In this document: positions 33,481-44,697 of the stretch, piece by piece
Position numbering within the stretch: position 1 is the stretch's first letter
Layout: every line of letters begins with the position of its first letter
Assembly (NCBI GenBank): GCA_030272155.1
Contig: CP126191.1
Coordinates: 456,501 to 520,500, forward strand
Direction of reading: 5' to 3'
Source: Tetradesmus obliquus
Taxonomy: Eukaryota > Chlorophyta > Chlorophyceae > Sphaeropleales > Scenedesmaceae
DNA length: 64,000 nt
Program-made: the position numbers and the translations under genes
Notes under the pieces: model-generated
Database searches by the model: none
What the model was told of the DNA's origin: nothing
What the model saw: the letters and a program-made list of their open reading frames with translations, nothing else

Positions 33481-36400
33481 ATGGTTTCGTTTGAGGCCGC
33501 AAAGGAGTTCCTGAAGGCACAGCACCTGGCTCCTTTGCTCTCTGAGGTGCAGCAGCAGCTGATCACCCTGAACAAGTGGAGCACCGTTGGTCAGGCTCTG
33601 CAGGTGTGTATTCTGCGCTGCTATCAGTCAGCTGTCGCTTGCAAGGATCGGAGTTGGAGGCACTGCTGGCGTATGCAAGTGCCGCGAGCCGAGAAATTGA
33701 TCGAAACTATCGCTTTTATAGATCAAACCGGCGCTTCGATCCACATACGTATCAGTGCAACAGCCTGGGTGACGAACTGATTCCTTCCTGCTGCTGCGTG
33801 CACTCACGGCCTGCCGCTGCTGCTTTGCTTGCTGCACGTAGACTCTGGGCGGCCGCAACATCCTCAGCGCTCCCGTGTTGGATGAGGATGGCGAGTACTT
33901 CGGCTGCCTGTCTGTGAACGACCTGCTGAAGAGCCTGTACAAGGGTGAGCGCACGCTGCTGCAACAGCCCTGCAGTACACAGCAGTACAGCAGCAGCAAA
34001 GCAGCAGTGATCCTGTGCAGCACAGGTCCGCTGATACTGCCGCATGCTGCACTACAGACACATGTGAACATGGCTGGTCTGAATTTCACTTCTTCTAAGG
34101 ACTCACTCATGTAAGGCATCTTCTGCTGCTTCTCTTGATCTACTGATTGATCTCTGCCGTCTCTTTTGCACTGCCCCCTCTTCTGCACTGGCAGTGCTGG
34201 CTGCCAAGGACCCCGAGTGGTTTGAGAAGATTGAGAGCATCACCGCTGCCGACATCATCGCTGTTGCCACCGAGTTCACCAAGCAGACCGTCGACAAGAT
34301 CCAGCACGGTTAGCAGCAGCCGCTTGTTCAGCTGTCTGTTCGTTGCCAGCAGCATCTGAAGATCGTCTGCTGCGTGCCAGTTGTTCTGCGCTGCAGCCTG
34401 CAATAACAGGTTGCGCTATGCTTGCGCATGTGCTTGAACACTCATTCTCCCTTGGCATCTGAGTTGGCATGTCATCACCCAACACTGTCACGTGCATGAC
34501 CGTTGGCTTCAAACCAAGATAAATCATATTGTATCTCTGATGTGCGACTATGCGTGTGTCTTTGCACGTGTAACGCTGCAGCCGGCGATCTGTGGCTACT
34601 GAATGCCGATGACGCCAGCACACTGCTGGACGCCGTGATGGAGTCCTTCCGCATCCAGGACCGCGCGGTGAGCACAGCAGACTTGCAGGAAAGCTGCTTG
34701 CAGGAAAGCTGCTTGCAGGAAAGCTGCTTGCAGCACAGCGTGCAGCAGCTGCTGAGCGGGACAGCGCACAGCGAGCAGCTGAGCAGGCAGCAGCTGGTCA
34801 AGCCTAGAAGCTAGAGAGCTTGCGTTGGAGAGCTGTAGACTCTGCACAGCTGCAGGGACGCTGTAACAGGCAGCAGCAGCAATGCGAGAGGGGCAGCAGC
34901 TGCAGACACTCACACACTGCATCTCCTAGCAGGCAGCCAGTGCACTTCGTCGCGTCCACCTTTGCCTGGCTAGTGACTGACGCGCTTCGGGATGTGGCTG
35001 CGCCTGCTCCTGCAACAGGTGCACCACCGCCTGTTTGTGTGCTCCAACGCGCGCGAGCAGAAGAGCAACACCGTGGCCAACACCACGGTGATCAACATCA
35101 CCCCGGGCAGTGAGCGCCTGTCTGCCACAGGGCTCAAGGTGAGCCAGCCGCTGCAGGTGACACGCGTGGTGTGGCGCTGTTTTGACACGTACCCTAGTCT
35201 AAGATATGTCACGTATTGTGACGCTAGACTAGGGTATGCAGCCGCTGCAGGTGACACGCTGCTGGCGGCGCTGTCTCACATTTAAACTTGCAGTGTGAAC
35301 CATGTTGCGTGTTGTGTGATGCAGCGCTGCACATGCTACAGCCACAACCACGTGCTGTGCGATGCCAGGTGTTGCTGCTGTTGTCACGCTTGCAGCAGGG
35401 CAGCAGGTCTGGACGTGCACATGCCGTTGCAACTGTAGCATGCAACGTTGGCAAACACCATGTGTCCGGCTTCTGCCTGTGCACCTGTTTGTTCAAATCA
35501 AAGCCACCATGTTTGTGTTGGCAGTCAGTTCCATGGTGTGCACCTCCGCATGCACGGCAGCTGCACCGACCATCTTGCCCTGGCGTCACGGTGCATGTTA
35601 CGCTTTCCGCTGTGACTCATGCGCACTGCTAACTGCTGCCACTGCTGCTGCTGCTGCAGGTGACGCACGTGGTGAGCCAGAGTGACGTGGTGAAGCTGCT
35701 GTGGGCCAACAAGGCCGTGCTGGGCGAGGCGCTGGCGCAGACCGTGGAGCAGTTGGAGCTGGACGATGTGAGCTTTTGGCACAGCAGATGTATTAGTGCA
35801 TTCAACACTTGTTATGAATGTGTGACGGCAGCATTTGTTTTGCGGCCTTGCGTGCTCGTGGCGCAGACCGTGGAGCAGTTGGAGCTGGACGACGTGAGCC
35901 CTGCGGCACAGCAGATGTGTTTGGTTGATCAACATCTGCTAACCATGCATGTATCTGTACAGCATATAGTCATGGCTGTGCCTGCTTGTGCCCGCAGCAT
36001 CTGCACCTGCTACATGACAGTGCCAGGTTTGTAGCTTTTAAACAAAGTTTGCTGATGTGTCTCTGTTGTGCGTTGCTGCCGTGTGAACACGTGTCGCCGC
36101 CCACAGGGCAGCATGTACACCGCCCCTGCCAGCATGCGCACGGTGCTGAACAAAGTCTGCTGCTGCTGCTGCCGCTGTGTTTCCTCTGTGTTGTCCCCTG
36201 TGTTGCCGCGCTGTTGGCTGTCCTGACCCACAGGGCAGCGTGTACACCGCCCCCGCCAGCATGAGCACGCTGGAGGCGCTGAGCCAGATGGCGCGCGACC
36301 ACAAGAGCAGCATGGGCGTGACTGACCCCGCCAGCGGCAACCTCATCGGCAACCTCAGCGTGTCAGACCTCAGGTGCGGCCACGTGGCCTCAGATGCAAT

Positions 36401-37713
36401 GTGGCGCGTGTGCAGTTGTCCCTGAACATACATTGCCAACTTCAGCGTGTCTGACTTCAGGTGGACACAGCTGTCAATCAGCGATGCTTGATCAAGTGCT
36501 GGGAGAGCTCCGACACAGGGGCGTGTTGCTGCTGCTGTGGCCGTCGTGCTGCGCGTTGATGCGTGGTTGCGTGTTGCACCTTTGCTGATGTGGCCCCTAG
36601 TGTGTCTATGCATCAGGTCAGTGTGTGTCACTTGGGTACACGTGTGGCGTATGCACACTGCATCCAGCCTTATACGCCCACATGCTCCATGCTTGCCACT
36701 CTGCTGATGTCTGTCTCTGCTGCTGCCTCCCTCTGCCGCTACTGCCAGGGGCCTGACCATCGAGGAGTTCCCGCTGCTGCTGCTGTCGGTGGCGGAGTAC
36801 ATCGCGGTGCGCCGCGGCCTGGCAGGCCTCAGCAAGGCCGACGCACTGGCCGGCAAGCGCGCCGAGGTGAGCTACAGGCGCTGTTGTTTGATGTGAATCG
36901 ATTTGTAAGAGCTGCTGACTGGCTGCGTGTGTGCGTCGGTGTATGCAAAGCAGCGTAAAGTGAGACCCAGCACTGGTTGCATGCCAGCGGTCGCAGATGC
37001 ATCGGTTGTCGCACTTGCCGGCAAGCACGCCGAGGTGAGCTGCAGGGCCTGCTGTTAATGTATGTGTGTGCGGTGGTGTTTGTGAGGCAGCGTGGAGTGA
37101 GACCCAGCACTCGTTGCACCACAAGTGGTTGCACCACGCGTCAGCTGCCGCTTTGCCCGGCAAGCGTGCCGAGGTGAACTGCAGGAGATGCCGCTATGAC
37201 TGTCTGTACGCGTGTGGGCAGCCTCAGAACAGAAGCGAGCACATGGACCATGGATCAGTACCTGTGATGCATTCGTCTTGATCACCCCATCAGCTCCCTG
37301 CACTGCTTTCTCGCACCCAAACACACTGTGCAGGCCGCCGCCACCGGCAAGTGAGCCGAGCTGCTGCTGCTGCACACATTCATCACGCTGAGGCTGACTT
37401 CCCCCGCCCTGCCCTGCTGTCTGCACCTGCACCGCAGGCCGCCACCGCCGGCAAGTGGGCCGAGCTGCTGTCTGGCGCTCCCGCCATCAGCGTGACCGGC
37501 GCCACCACCTTTGAGGCAGTGATGGAGCTGCTGGCTGTGAAGGGCCTGCACCGCGTGTATGTCACGGATGCTGCCAGCAAGCCTGTCAGCATCATCACGC
37601 TCACTGACGTGCTGCGCCTGATCACGAAGGTGCCTGCACCCCCTCCTGTTGCGGCGCCGATTGAGGCCATGGATGACAGCGACGACGAGGATGAGGATGA
37701 GGACGATGAGTAA
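33481..37713 (+). CDS. CBS-domain protein, AMPK/SnRK gamma-like, acidic tail
   Basis: Exons 33481-33603, 33842-33944, 34195-34308, 34582-34667, 35019-35138, 35660-35767, 36234-36373, 36749-36866 and 37438-37713 join to 395 aa with no phase conflict. Four CBS-like beta-alpha-beta units are visible: ILSAPVLDEDGEYFGCLSVN with DLLKSL (about 48-73), VHHRLFVC to THVVSQSDVVKLL, MGVTDPASGNLIGNLSVSDL, and LHRVYVTDAASKPVSIITLT with DVLRLI. CBS pairs bind adenine nucleotides, and four-CBS proteins of this size are usually gamma subunits of SNF1/AMPK-type kinases or PV42-like relatives, so energy sensing is inferred. The C-terminus is a run of Asp/Glu (DDSDDEDEDEDDE). Introns contain partial copies of adjacent exon edges. 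Confidence 0.85.
35858..35914 (+). repeat. Intronic copy of a CBS-gene exon end
   Basis: It repeats 35735-35790: the last 33 bases of the exon ending at 35767 (GCGCAGACCGTGGAGCAGTT onward), its donor GTGAGC, and the following GGCACAGCAGATGT. Confidence 0.85.
36101..36147 (+). repeat. Intronic copy of a CBS-gene exon start
   Basis: It repeats the acceptor and first codons of the exon at 36234 (CCCACAGGGCAGC, TGTACACCGCCCC, GCCAGCATG) with a few changes; no good donor follows. Confidence 0.8.
36850..37185 (+). repeat. Three tandem copies of an exon end plus intron start
   Basis: GCCGGCAAGC, GCCGAGGTGA and CTGCAGG recur near 36850, 37018 and 37156, and GTGAGACCCAGCACT recurs between them at about 36960 and 37097. 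Only the first copy is the exon end used in the CBS gene. Confidence 0.75.
37329..37370 (+). repeat. Intronic copy of the last CBS-gene exon start, with a stop
   Basis: Matches the acceptor and start of the exon at 37438 (CAGGCCGCC, CACCGGCAAGTG, GCCGAGCTGCTG), but the Trp codon TGG of the real exon is TGA here. Confidence 0.8.
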
Positions 37714-38006
37714 GCAGCAGCAGCAGCACAAGGCAGCAGCAGCACAAGGCGGCAGGGCAGGAGGAGCAGCAGTTGCTGCTGCTGCTGCTGCTGCTAGTGC
37801 GCTGCGTGCCTGTTGCTGTGTCGTGCGCCGGGCAGTGGTCTGCTTGTGGCAGCCGTGTTGTTTGTATGTGCCGTGTACCAGTTGTATACAAGCGCGTTGG
37901 AGTTGGCGCATGTTGTGCGTGCCTTCGCTTGTAGAACGTGGTGTGACTGGTGCTTGCCCTGGCATCGGCTGCATGGAACCTCAGGCAGCAAACCTTCTCT
38001 CTTTTG

Positions 38007-38011
38007 TGTAA
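38007..38011 (+). terminator. Putative TGTAA polyadenylation signal of the CBS gene
   Basis: TGTAA about 294 bp after the stop, in the range seen for green algal 3' UTRs. Confidence 0.5.
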
Positions 38012-38430
38012 ATGCTGTGGGTGGCAGACTGGACGTGATGTCAGCAGGACTAGTACTTTTGTATGCATGAAAATGGCGTGGTGCACCGCACTGGCAGAGT
38101 CGCAGGGTGGGGATGCACAGCATCGTGTTTGGCAGTTAGCACTTGATGCCGTTGCCAACTTGGCACATTCAATGTGCAGCTCCACTGCATGGACACACAT
38201 GCGTGTGTTCTGCCTTCGTGACTGCAACGATCCGCAGCAGCAGCGACAGCATCGAGGTTGGCAGCACGCCAGCCGGCTGTGTGTGCAGCATTGCCCCTGT
38301 CTTCTTTCCAGGGGCCGTCTGTGTTGAGCTGAGACCTGGCAGTGTAACAGAACCTTGCCATACTATGCCTCAAGCATCTACAGAAGTGTTTGGTATTTCC
38401 ATCATAGCCGCTATGAGCCTGAGGCTGAGC

Positions 38431-38435
38431 TTACA
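38431..38435 (-). terminator. Putative TGTAA polyadenylation signal of the 38.9-44.2 kb gene
   Basis: TTACA on the plus strand, about 445 bp past the stop at 38879. If used, the hairpin at 38757-38826 lies in the 3' UTR. Confidence 0.35.
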
Positions 38436-38756
38436 TCACTGCAGGCACGAGGCACCACCAGCACACAAACGGCCGAGCGCCAAGCAAGAGTTCTTTACCA
38501 CGACGCCAGCAATAGCATTGCTGGGACGCCACATGCCGCAGCAGCAGGGGCGCAGCTGAGGGCCCCTGCAACCATGCAGGAATGCAATCGGCAACTTTCT
38601 TTATATGCAGGCTGGAATTCCAGAAACTCGCGCATCTTTCAGCAGCAGGCATCCTAGCTGCCAGGCCTGGCTGTGTCCTCAGGACGCTGAGCTGCGCTAG
38701 CCACCATGACCACACTCCAGGATGACAATCATGGCATACTACGCCACAATGCCATT

Positions 38757-38826
38757 GTACATGACCTATGCTCCAGTTGCCATTTGCAGCACCAACAGCA
38801 GTGGCACTGGAGCATAGGTCATGTAC
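38757..38826. other. Near-perfect hairpin, about 25-bp stem
   Basis: GTACATGACCTATGCTCCAG at 38757 returns inverted at 38807-38826. The stem extends by about four further pairs with one bulged T around an 18-nt loop. It could be an RNA element in a 3' UTR, a small-RNA precursor or a tiny foldback element; the sequence does not decide. Confidence 0.75.
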
Positions 38827-38878
38827 ACGGCCGCCGCAAGTGTCTGGCACCAAACTGTTTCTGTGACGGCAGCCCTGG

Positions 38879-41800
38879 TCACGATTCAAGTATCTGGCCG
38901 TCACCTATGCCCGCCTGCCCTTCCCCTGCTTGCGGACTACGCTGCTCCTCCTCCTCCCGCTCCTCGTGCTGCTCCTGCTGCTGCAGCGGTGGCTGGCGAC
39001 TGGCCGACCAGCTCTGCAGCCCCTGCAGCTGCCGCACCCTCCTGCTCAGCGGCTGCCCGCAGCCATCCTCACCAAGATCCGGCAGCACCTCATCACCCGC
39101 TGCTGCTGCTGCTGCTGCTGCTGCTGCGCTGCTGCTGCCAGCCATATGGTGCTGCTTGAGGTCCAACTTGGGCACTAACGGCCCGCCTGCCGCTGCTGCT
39201 GCTGCTTGATCCCCAGCTGCTTCAGTGCCGTTGCTGGCCATCAACCCTGCGTGTGTTGGTGATGTCACCACCTCAATGTGACCAGCCACGCCAGGCACTC
39301 TCACCCTGACTGACTTGCCACCAGGTGACGAGCACCTGCCACCCGCATCTGCTGCTGCTGCCGCTGCCGCTGCCTGCTGTGACGCAGGCGCAGTCTGCAC
39401 TGCTTGCTCAATGTCTGCAGCCGCTGCTGCCGCAGCCGCGTCGATTGGCACCGGAGCCACAGCAGCAGCAGCTGCTGCAGGCCCACCGGCTTCAGAGCCC
39501 ATGCGGCTGCTGCGGCGTGCACCGCTACTGCTGCTGGCACCTTCCAGCGGAACGCCAACAGCCCTGCTGCTGCCACCTGGCCTTGCTGCTGCTGCCGCCA
39601 CCACTGCCCCACTGTCGCCACCAACATTCCCACCACCTCCGCCTCCACCACCAGCAGCAGCTGGCACTGCTGCGGCTGCCTCAGCATGCCCAGCTGCTGC
39701 TGCCTCGCCCCAGTGCTCAAACAGCACGGGGCCGATGCCCGCAGCAGCAGCCATGGCCTCCAGCTCGCCCTGCCCCACGCCAACACACTTGCGGATGAAG
39801 GCCAGCAGCGGCAGCGCAAAGCGTTTGAAGCGCAGCAGCCCGCAGCTGACCACAAAGTCCGCCAGCTTGTCGACCAGCTGCTGCAGCAGCGGCGGCTGCA
39901 GGAAAGTGCCGCCCTCCAGCAGCGCCTTCACCTGCAGCGCAGCAGCGCACAGCAGGTGCTGGTTTGCGCATGTGAGTGTGGTAATTTCAAGCGCTCCCGT
40001 CGTTTATGTAGCCATTGTGCTAGATACCGTGCCCTTGAAGCAGTCACCTGGAGGAACAGAGCAAGGTTCCATTTACACAGCAGATGCAAGCATTGGCAAG
40101 CTGTCACCCTTAATGGAACTTGTGCAGCATGTGAAGGGCAAGCCAGGTCCTGACCAACAACCAGCAACACCTGCTAATCAACCCTGGCCATCACGCAGCA
40201 GCAGAGAACTCAGCCGCACCTGGTGCACCACGTAGAGTGACAGCGGGTCGCTCAGCCGCTGCCGCTCCACCAGGCCACACAGCGCATCATAAAAGTGCTC
40301 CAGCAGCTCAACCTGTGGCGCAGCACAATGAACGGTGGAGCAGCACACGCAGGTAGAAGAGGCCCAGGTTGCTTGCTGAATCCTACCAGCAGAGTGAACC
40401 CCATACGCAACTCTGCACCAGCATACCTAACAGCAACAACTTATCCTTAGCACAGTCATAGCTTACATCTCACTCATGCATGCAGAGCTGTCAACTCGCT
40501 GACTGTGCCATGCCATCTCATTTTTGTGCGCAACGACAGCTGCACGCCACATACACCCAGACACAAACCTCCGTTGCCTTGATGTTGCGCGTCCCTGCTG
40601 CTGCCGGCCCCTCTGCGGCCGCTGCAGCTGCAGCCGCGTGCTGCTTGCTGATGGTGTAGGGGTTGTCGGGGGTGGTGCCTGCACGCGCCACAGCACACGG
40701 CAGCATAGAGAGCACATTCAGCATGATACCGCATGACAATGCATTGCATGCGGTCGGCTTCATCCAAACAAGTGCTGCCTGCAGCCAGTGGTGCAAAGCA
40801 TACTTGCAAAGCCCACACGCACAGCACAGCACAGCACAGCACAGTACAGCACAGCACAGTACAGCACAGCACAGCACAGCACAGCACAGCACAGCACAGC
40901 ACAGCACAGCACAGCACAGCACAGCACAGCACAGCACAGCACAGCACAGCACAAGCACAGCACAGCACAGCACAGCACAGCACAGCACAGCACAGCACAG
41001 CACAGCACAGCACAGCACACAGCACCAAGCTACCCACCTGGGATCCAGCCAGGCGCCAGGCGCCCCCGCACTGCGTCCAGGCTGTCCATCAGCCCGCTGC
41101 TGAGCTGCGCCCTGCCCTCGGCGGCGCCACGAGCGACAGCTCGCGCCTGGCTGCGCTGCCACAGCGTCGACTGCAGCGCGGTGTACCCGGCATGGCGCAC
41201 CTGCGGCAGCAGCGGCACAGGCACAAATGTTACCCAAGGTAATCTATGTGCTGCTACTGCACGGCCGCCAACAGCTGCTGCTGTTGTGTACCTAAGAGCA
41301 GGATGCACTGTCTGCAAAGTGATTCCTGGAATCCCAGGGCTGCTGCAGCAACACAGCATAAAGTGGAATTTAGATGTAGGTGTGCCTGCCCACCTTCACA
41401 AAGTCATTATGCCAGCTGGTGACTGGGTTGCTGCTTCCTGGCTGCTGTAGGGTGAGCTCAGTCACCGTCTTGAAGTCTGGCGGACTGCTGCTACCAGGCC
41501 ATGGCCCGCATGCTTCACCACCTGCTGCTGCTGGTGGTGGTGCTGCCACGCCTACTGCGTCGGATGTTACTGACATGCGGTGTGTCGCCGCGACTGATAG
41601 CCTTGCAGTGCCACTGCCACCCACGGTCGTCCTGCGGCAAGCAGACCAGCATGAATCTTCTGCAGATTACTGGCCAAGTGAGCTGTCATGTACGGAATCC
41701 ATGGCTGTTCATTGCACATCCCTTACTAATCAGGCGTAACTTGCACTACACGCATGAAGTCTGTTGGTTCTGGCCGCACCTTCTGGATAGTGCCACTGCT

Positions 41801-44158
41801 GCAGAAGCTGCTGCATCTTCACTTCCGCCAGTTGAGCCAATGATCGCCAGCCGCCCCGACTTGCCAGCCCTGCTCCTGCTGCTGCTGCTGCCGCCGCTGC
41901 CTGCACCAGCCTCGCTGGCATGCCGGCTGCCCTCCCCATGCTGCTCCTGCTCCTGCTCGCTGCTTGAGCCCCCAGCTACTGCCGCGCCTGCTGCTCCTTC
42001 ACCTGCTGCTGCTAGCTGTGAGGCAAGCGTGGCAGCACCAGCAGTAGCACGCTGAGTGATGAAGATGGAGTTCCTGTTGCCTAATGCCTCGCCAGCAGCA
42101 GCAGCAGCCAAGCTGCCTGGCCCAGCTGGGTGCATGGATGCTGCTGCCTCTGCGTGTGCTGCTGCTGCAGCTGCTGCTGCCTGGTGGTGCTGCACCAGAT
42201 GGTGCCCTGGTAGCTGCTTGCAGGACAGCGTGTGCGCGCCATAGCTGCCTGATGCGTCGGCTGCGTCCGCCTCTGCCAGTTTCCTGCAGCAGCAAGCAAT
42301 TGTCAAGTGGGTAGAGTCTCGCGGAAACGAACATGGTTTCAGTGTATGTGACCGGCGGCAGGCCAGTGTGCAGCTGCTGCTGTTGGTGGTTCTGCCTGCG
42401 AAACGCTGTATGGCTGATGGCATGCAAGGTTTGCACATTTTCATTGCTGAGGTGCTGCGCAAGCAGGGCCTTGCAATGGTCTGCACAGCCAGCAGGAGGC
42501 CACACACTTGTTGAAGAACTTGTGCGGGTGCACCTTGGCTGCTTTGCGCCGCGCATTGGCCTGCTTCACTGCTGCAGCTGGGAATGAAGCTTCAAGCCTG
42601 CTCTCAGAAGCAGCAGCAGTAGCAGCAATAGCAGCAGTGGCCGACCAACATGATGCTTTTGCGCTGTTGCTGATGCCCAGGCCTACCCACTTGGTCAACA
42701 CTGCATAAGACATGATCCTGCTGTTAGCATCACCGAGTTCTGTGCTGTGGCTCTGCCCTGCAGCTCTCCTCACCTGTCAACTGTTGAGAACTTCATCACT
42801 GTCTTGTGGTGCAGCAGTTTGGCTGCCTCCTGCTCCTTGCTGCTGATACCAGCGGCACTGCTGCCACCGACGCCTGTGTGATACAAAGCAATACATCATT
42901 ACTATTCACAACAAAACGGCATGAACCTCTCAAGGTCACGAGACGGTATGACATCAAAGCACTGAGAGTGCTTGCAGCAACATTGCAAGCGCTCTATGGC
43001 TGTGCGCTGCAGCCGATGCTGCAACATACCACTGTTGCTCACCTGCAGCAGCAGCTGCTGCTTCAGCGGTGCTGCCCCTTGCCGTTGCTGCTGCGCCCTG
43101 GCTGCTGCTGCGCGCGCCCGGCCTGCGCTGCTGCTGGCTGCTGTGCAAGTAATCCCTGTTGAGATGCGGTAGCAGCGAGGCTGCGCTGCTGTCAAGCTGC
43201 AGCAGCAACAGGCGTTACATGGCAGCACAACATTGTTCATGTGCACGGGTGTGGACGTAGGATACCTTGTCAGGTTGTGCAGCTGTACTGTGTTCATCAG
43301 ACACTAGCACATATCTTTGCATGTGCCGCTGCTGCTGCAGCAAAGCAGCAAGACAGTGCAGGAGCTGCGCCGCACCTGCTGCAGCTCCCCCAGGCATACA
43401 CTAGCACATGCCTTTGCATGGGCTGCTGAAGCAGCAGCTGCTCACGCAAAGCAGTAGACACAGCAGCTGCATCCTCACCTGCTGCAGCTCCCCCAGGCAT
43501 GCGTAGGGCTTGCCAAAGCTGGCCCACACACCAGCTGGTGCTGCTTCTCGCTCTGCTGCTGCTGACTTTATGAAGTCTATCAGCCGAGCCTGCCCCTCTG
43601 TAAGTGTGTATGCGGTCAGCATGTGACAATTGCAGTGCAGGCTCGGTTACTTCCAGTATTACAAAAAGCGTAACGTCAAGGCCAGGCATGGCAGTGACAG
43701 GCGCTGTTATGCCTCACAGGGCAAAGTGTGTTGCTGCAACGTATGCTGGTGCTGAAGTTGAGCTGCTGCAGTGCGTATGATTGACAGTGCATTGCTTAAA
43801 AACATGCGGAACACATGGATTAGTGTGCTCCAAAGCCATGTCTGCAGCTCACAATGTTCTGGGTGCTGCGCTGCACTAGCAACAGTGAGGCAGCCTGTTG
43901 CTCACCAGCTTCCAAGTCCTCTATAACCGGTGGTGCTGGAGCATCATGGCCATGGCCTGCTTTGGTGTTTCTTTTCTGCCTATCTCTGAACTCCTTGAAG
44001 AGAGGATTGGCATGCAGCGTGGCACACTCCCGCTTCTGCTCACGCAGCATGACACGAATGACATCTGTGTTGCCTTTACTGCTGCTCGGTGCTGCAGGCG
44101 CTGCATGAGCTTCGTCTAGACTGCTTTGAAGTGTTCCCGAGACTGAAGATGCTGCCAT
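38879..44158 (-). CDS. Large unrecognised protein, at least 11 exons
   Basis: Exons (minus): 44158-43906, 43597-43479, 43196-43043, 42873-42774, about 42669-42508, 42283-41780, 41631-41394, 41200-41038, 40678-40569, 40312-40220, 39931-38879. Phases fit throughout except the acceptor near 42669, which is a best guess. The ATG is at 44158. I recognise no family. Non-repetitive stretches that should be conserved include REQKRECATLHANPLFKEF, RLIDFIKSAAAERE, KVHPHKFFNK, GAHTLSCKQLPGHHLVQHHQ, TELTLQQPGSSNPVTSWHND, VELLEHFYDALCGLVERQRL and QQLVDKLADFVVSCGLLRF. The last exon adds some 250 residues of Ala/Gly-rich sequence ending in a Gln/Glu-rich segment. Mostly helical, no signal peptide or membrane span. 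A scaffold or cytoskeletal role is only a guess. Confidence 0.7.
40821..41018 (+). repeat. CACAG pentanucleotide microsatellite
   Basis: About 39 units of CACAG (ACAGC phase) with a few interruptions (GTACAG, CACAAG), lying in an intron of the unrecognised gene just after the exon ending at 41038. It gives long false ORFs in all six frames. Confidence 0.95.
43359..43402 (-). repeat. Intronic copy of an exon end in the unrecognised gene
   Basis: The minus strand reads TGCCTGGGGGAGCTGCAGCA then GGTGCGG, matching the exon end at 43479 (TGCCTGGGGGAGCTGCAGCA then GGTGAGG). Confidence 0.7.
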
Positions 44159-44697
44159 AGCTGCCAGCCAGCTGTGCTGGGGGACCTAGAGACAGACAGC
44201 AGCAGGAACCCCAAGCAGAGCTTGCCTGCCAACCAGGCAATCGTGCACGGTCACGACGGCATTCAGCAAGCCCGACAGTCGTATGTGGGTTGTCCTTAAA
44301 GCAATGAGCAGTCGCATGTCGAGTCACTGGGCCTGACACAGCGATACTCGAGTTCACTTTCAGGAGCGCCTGGCTTACTCTCATACTCAATTGAAACAAT
44401 AATGTGGTTCGCAGATGCAAAAAACAGGTAAACCAGCTACTGTTGATGAGGTTCACAGCAGTTGTCATACGAAACATTAAACAGTTCACGCGCTCAAACC
44501 TGGGCGGCAAGGCGGGCACCTTGAACTGTAGGCTTCAACCACATGCCCAGTCTTGGGTGAAACCACTTGGCCAAACTGGCCTATCGCGCACCAGCCACCA
44601 TATGCATACCTTGCCCTGTCAACCAGGCATGCTGCCCTTCAGGCTGATGACACTTTAGCAATCAGCAAAGTGCTGAACATGCGCCTCAAACAGGCGC
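44159..44697. other. Spacer upstream of the unrecognised gene
   Basis: Promoter side of the 44158 start and 3' flank of the LRR gene. No further exon or signal is recognised. Confidence 0.4.

Larger units (their letters stand above)
37714..38878. other. Convergent 3' spacer between the CBS gene and the unrecognised gene
   Basis: Holds the CBS-gene 3' UTR (TGTAA at 38007), the 3' end of the minus-strand gene (minus TGTAA at 38435-38431) and a strong hairpin at 38757-38826. No coding exon is supported. Confidence 0.5.

Noticed and set aside
38881-39798. Plus-strand ORFs rich in Ala/Leu/Cys opposite the last exon of the unrecognised gene
   Set aside because: The minus-strand exon is in phase with ten upstream exons; the plus frames only mirror its Ala/Gly codons.
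40663-41242. Long ORFs on both strands rich in STAQH or AVLCC repeats
   Set aside because: Translations of the CACAG microsatellite; a 5-bp repeat free of stops stays open in every frame.
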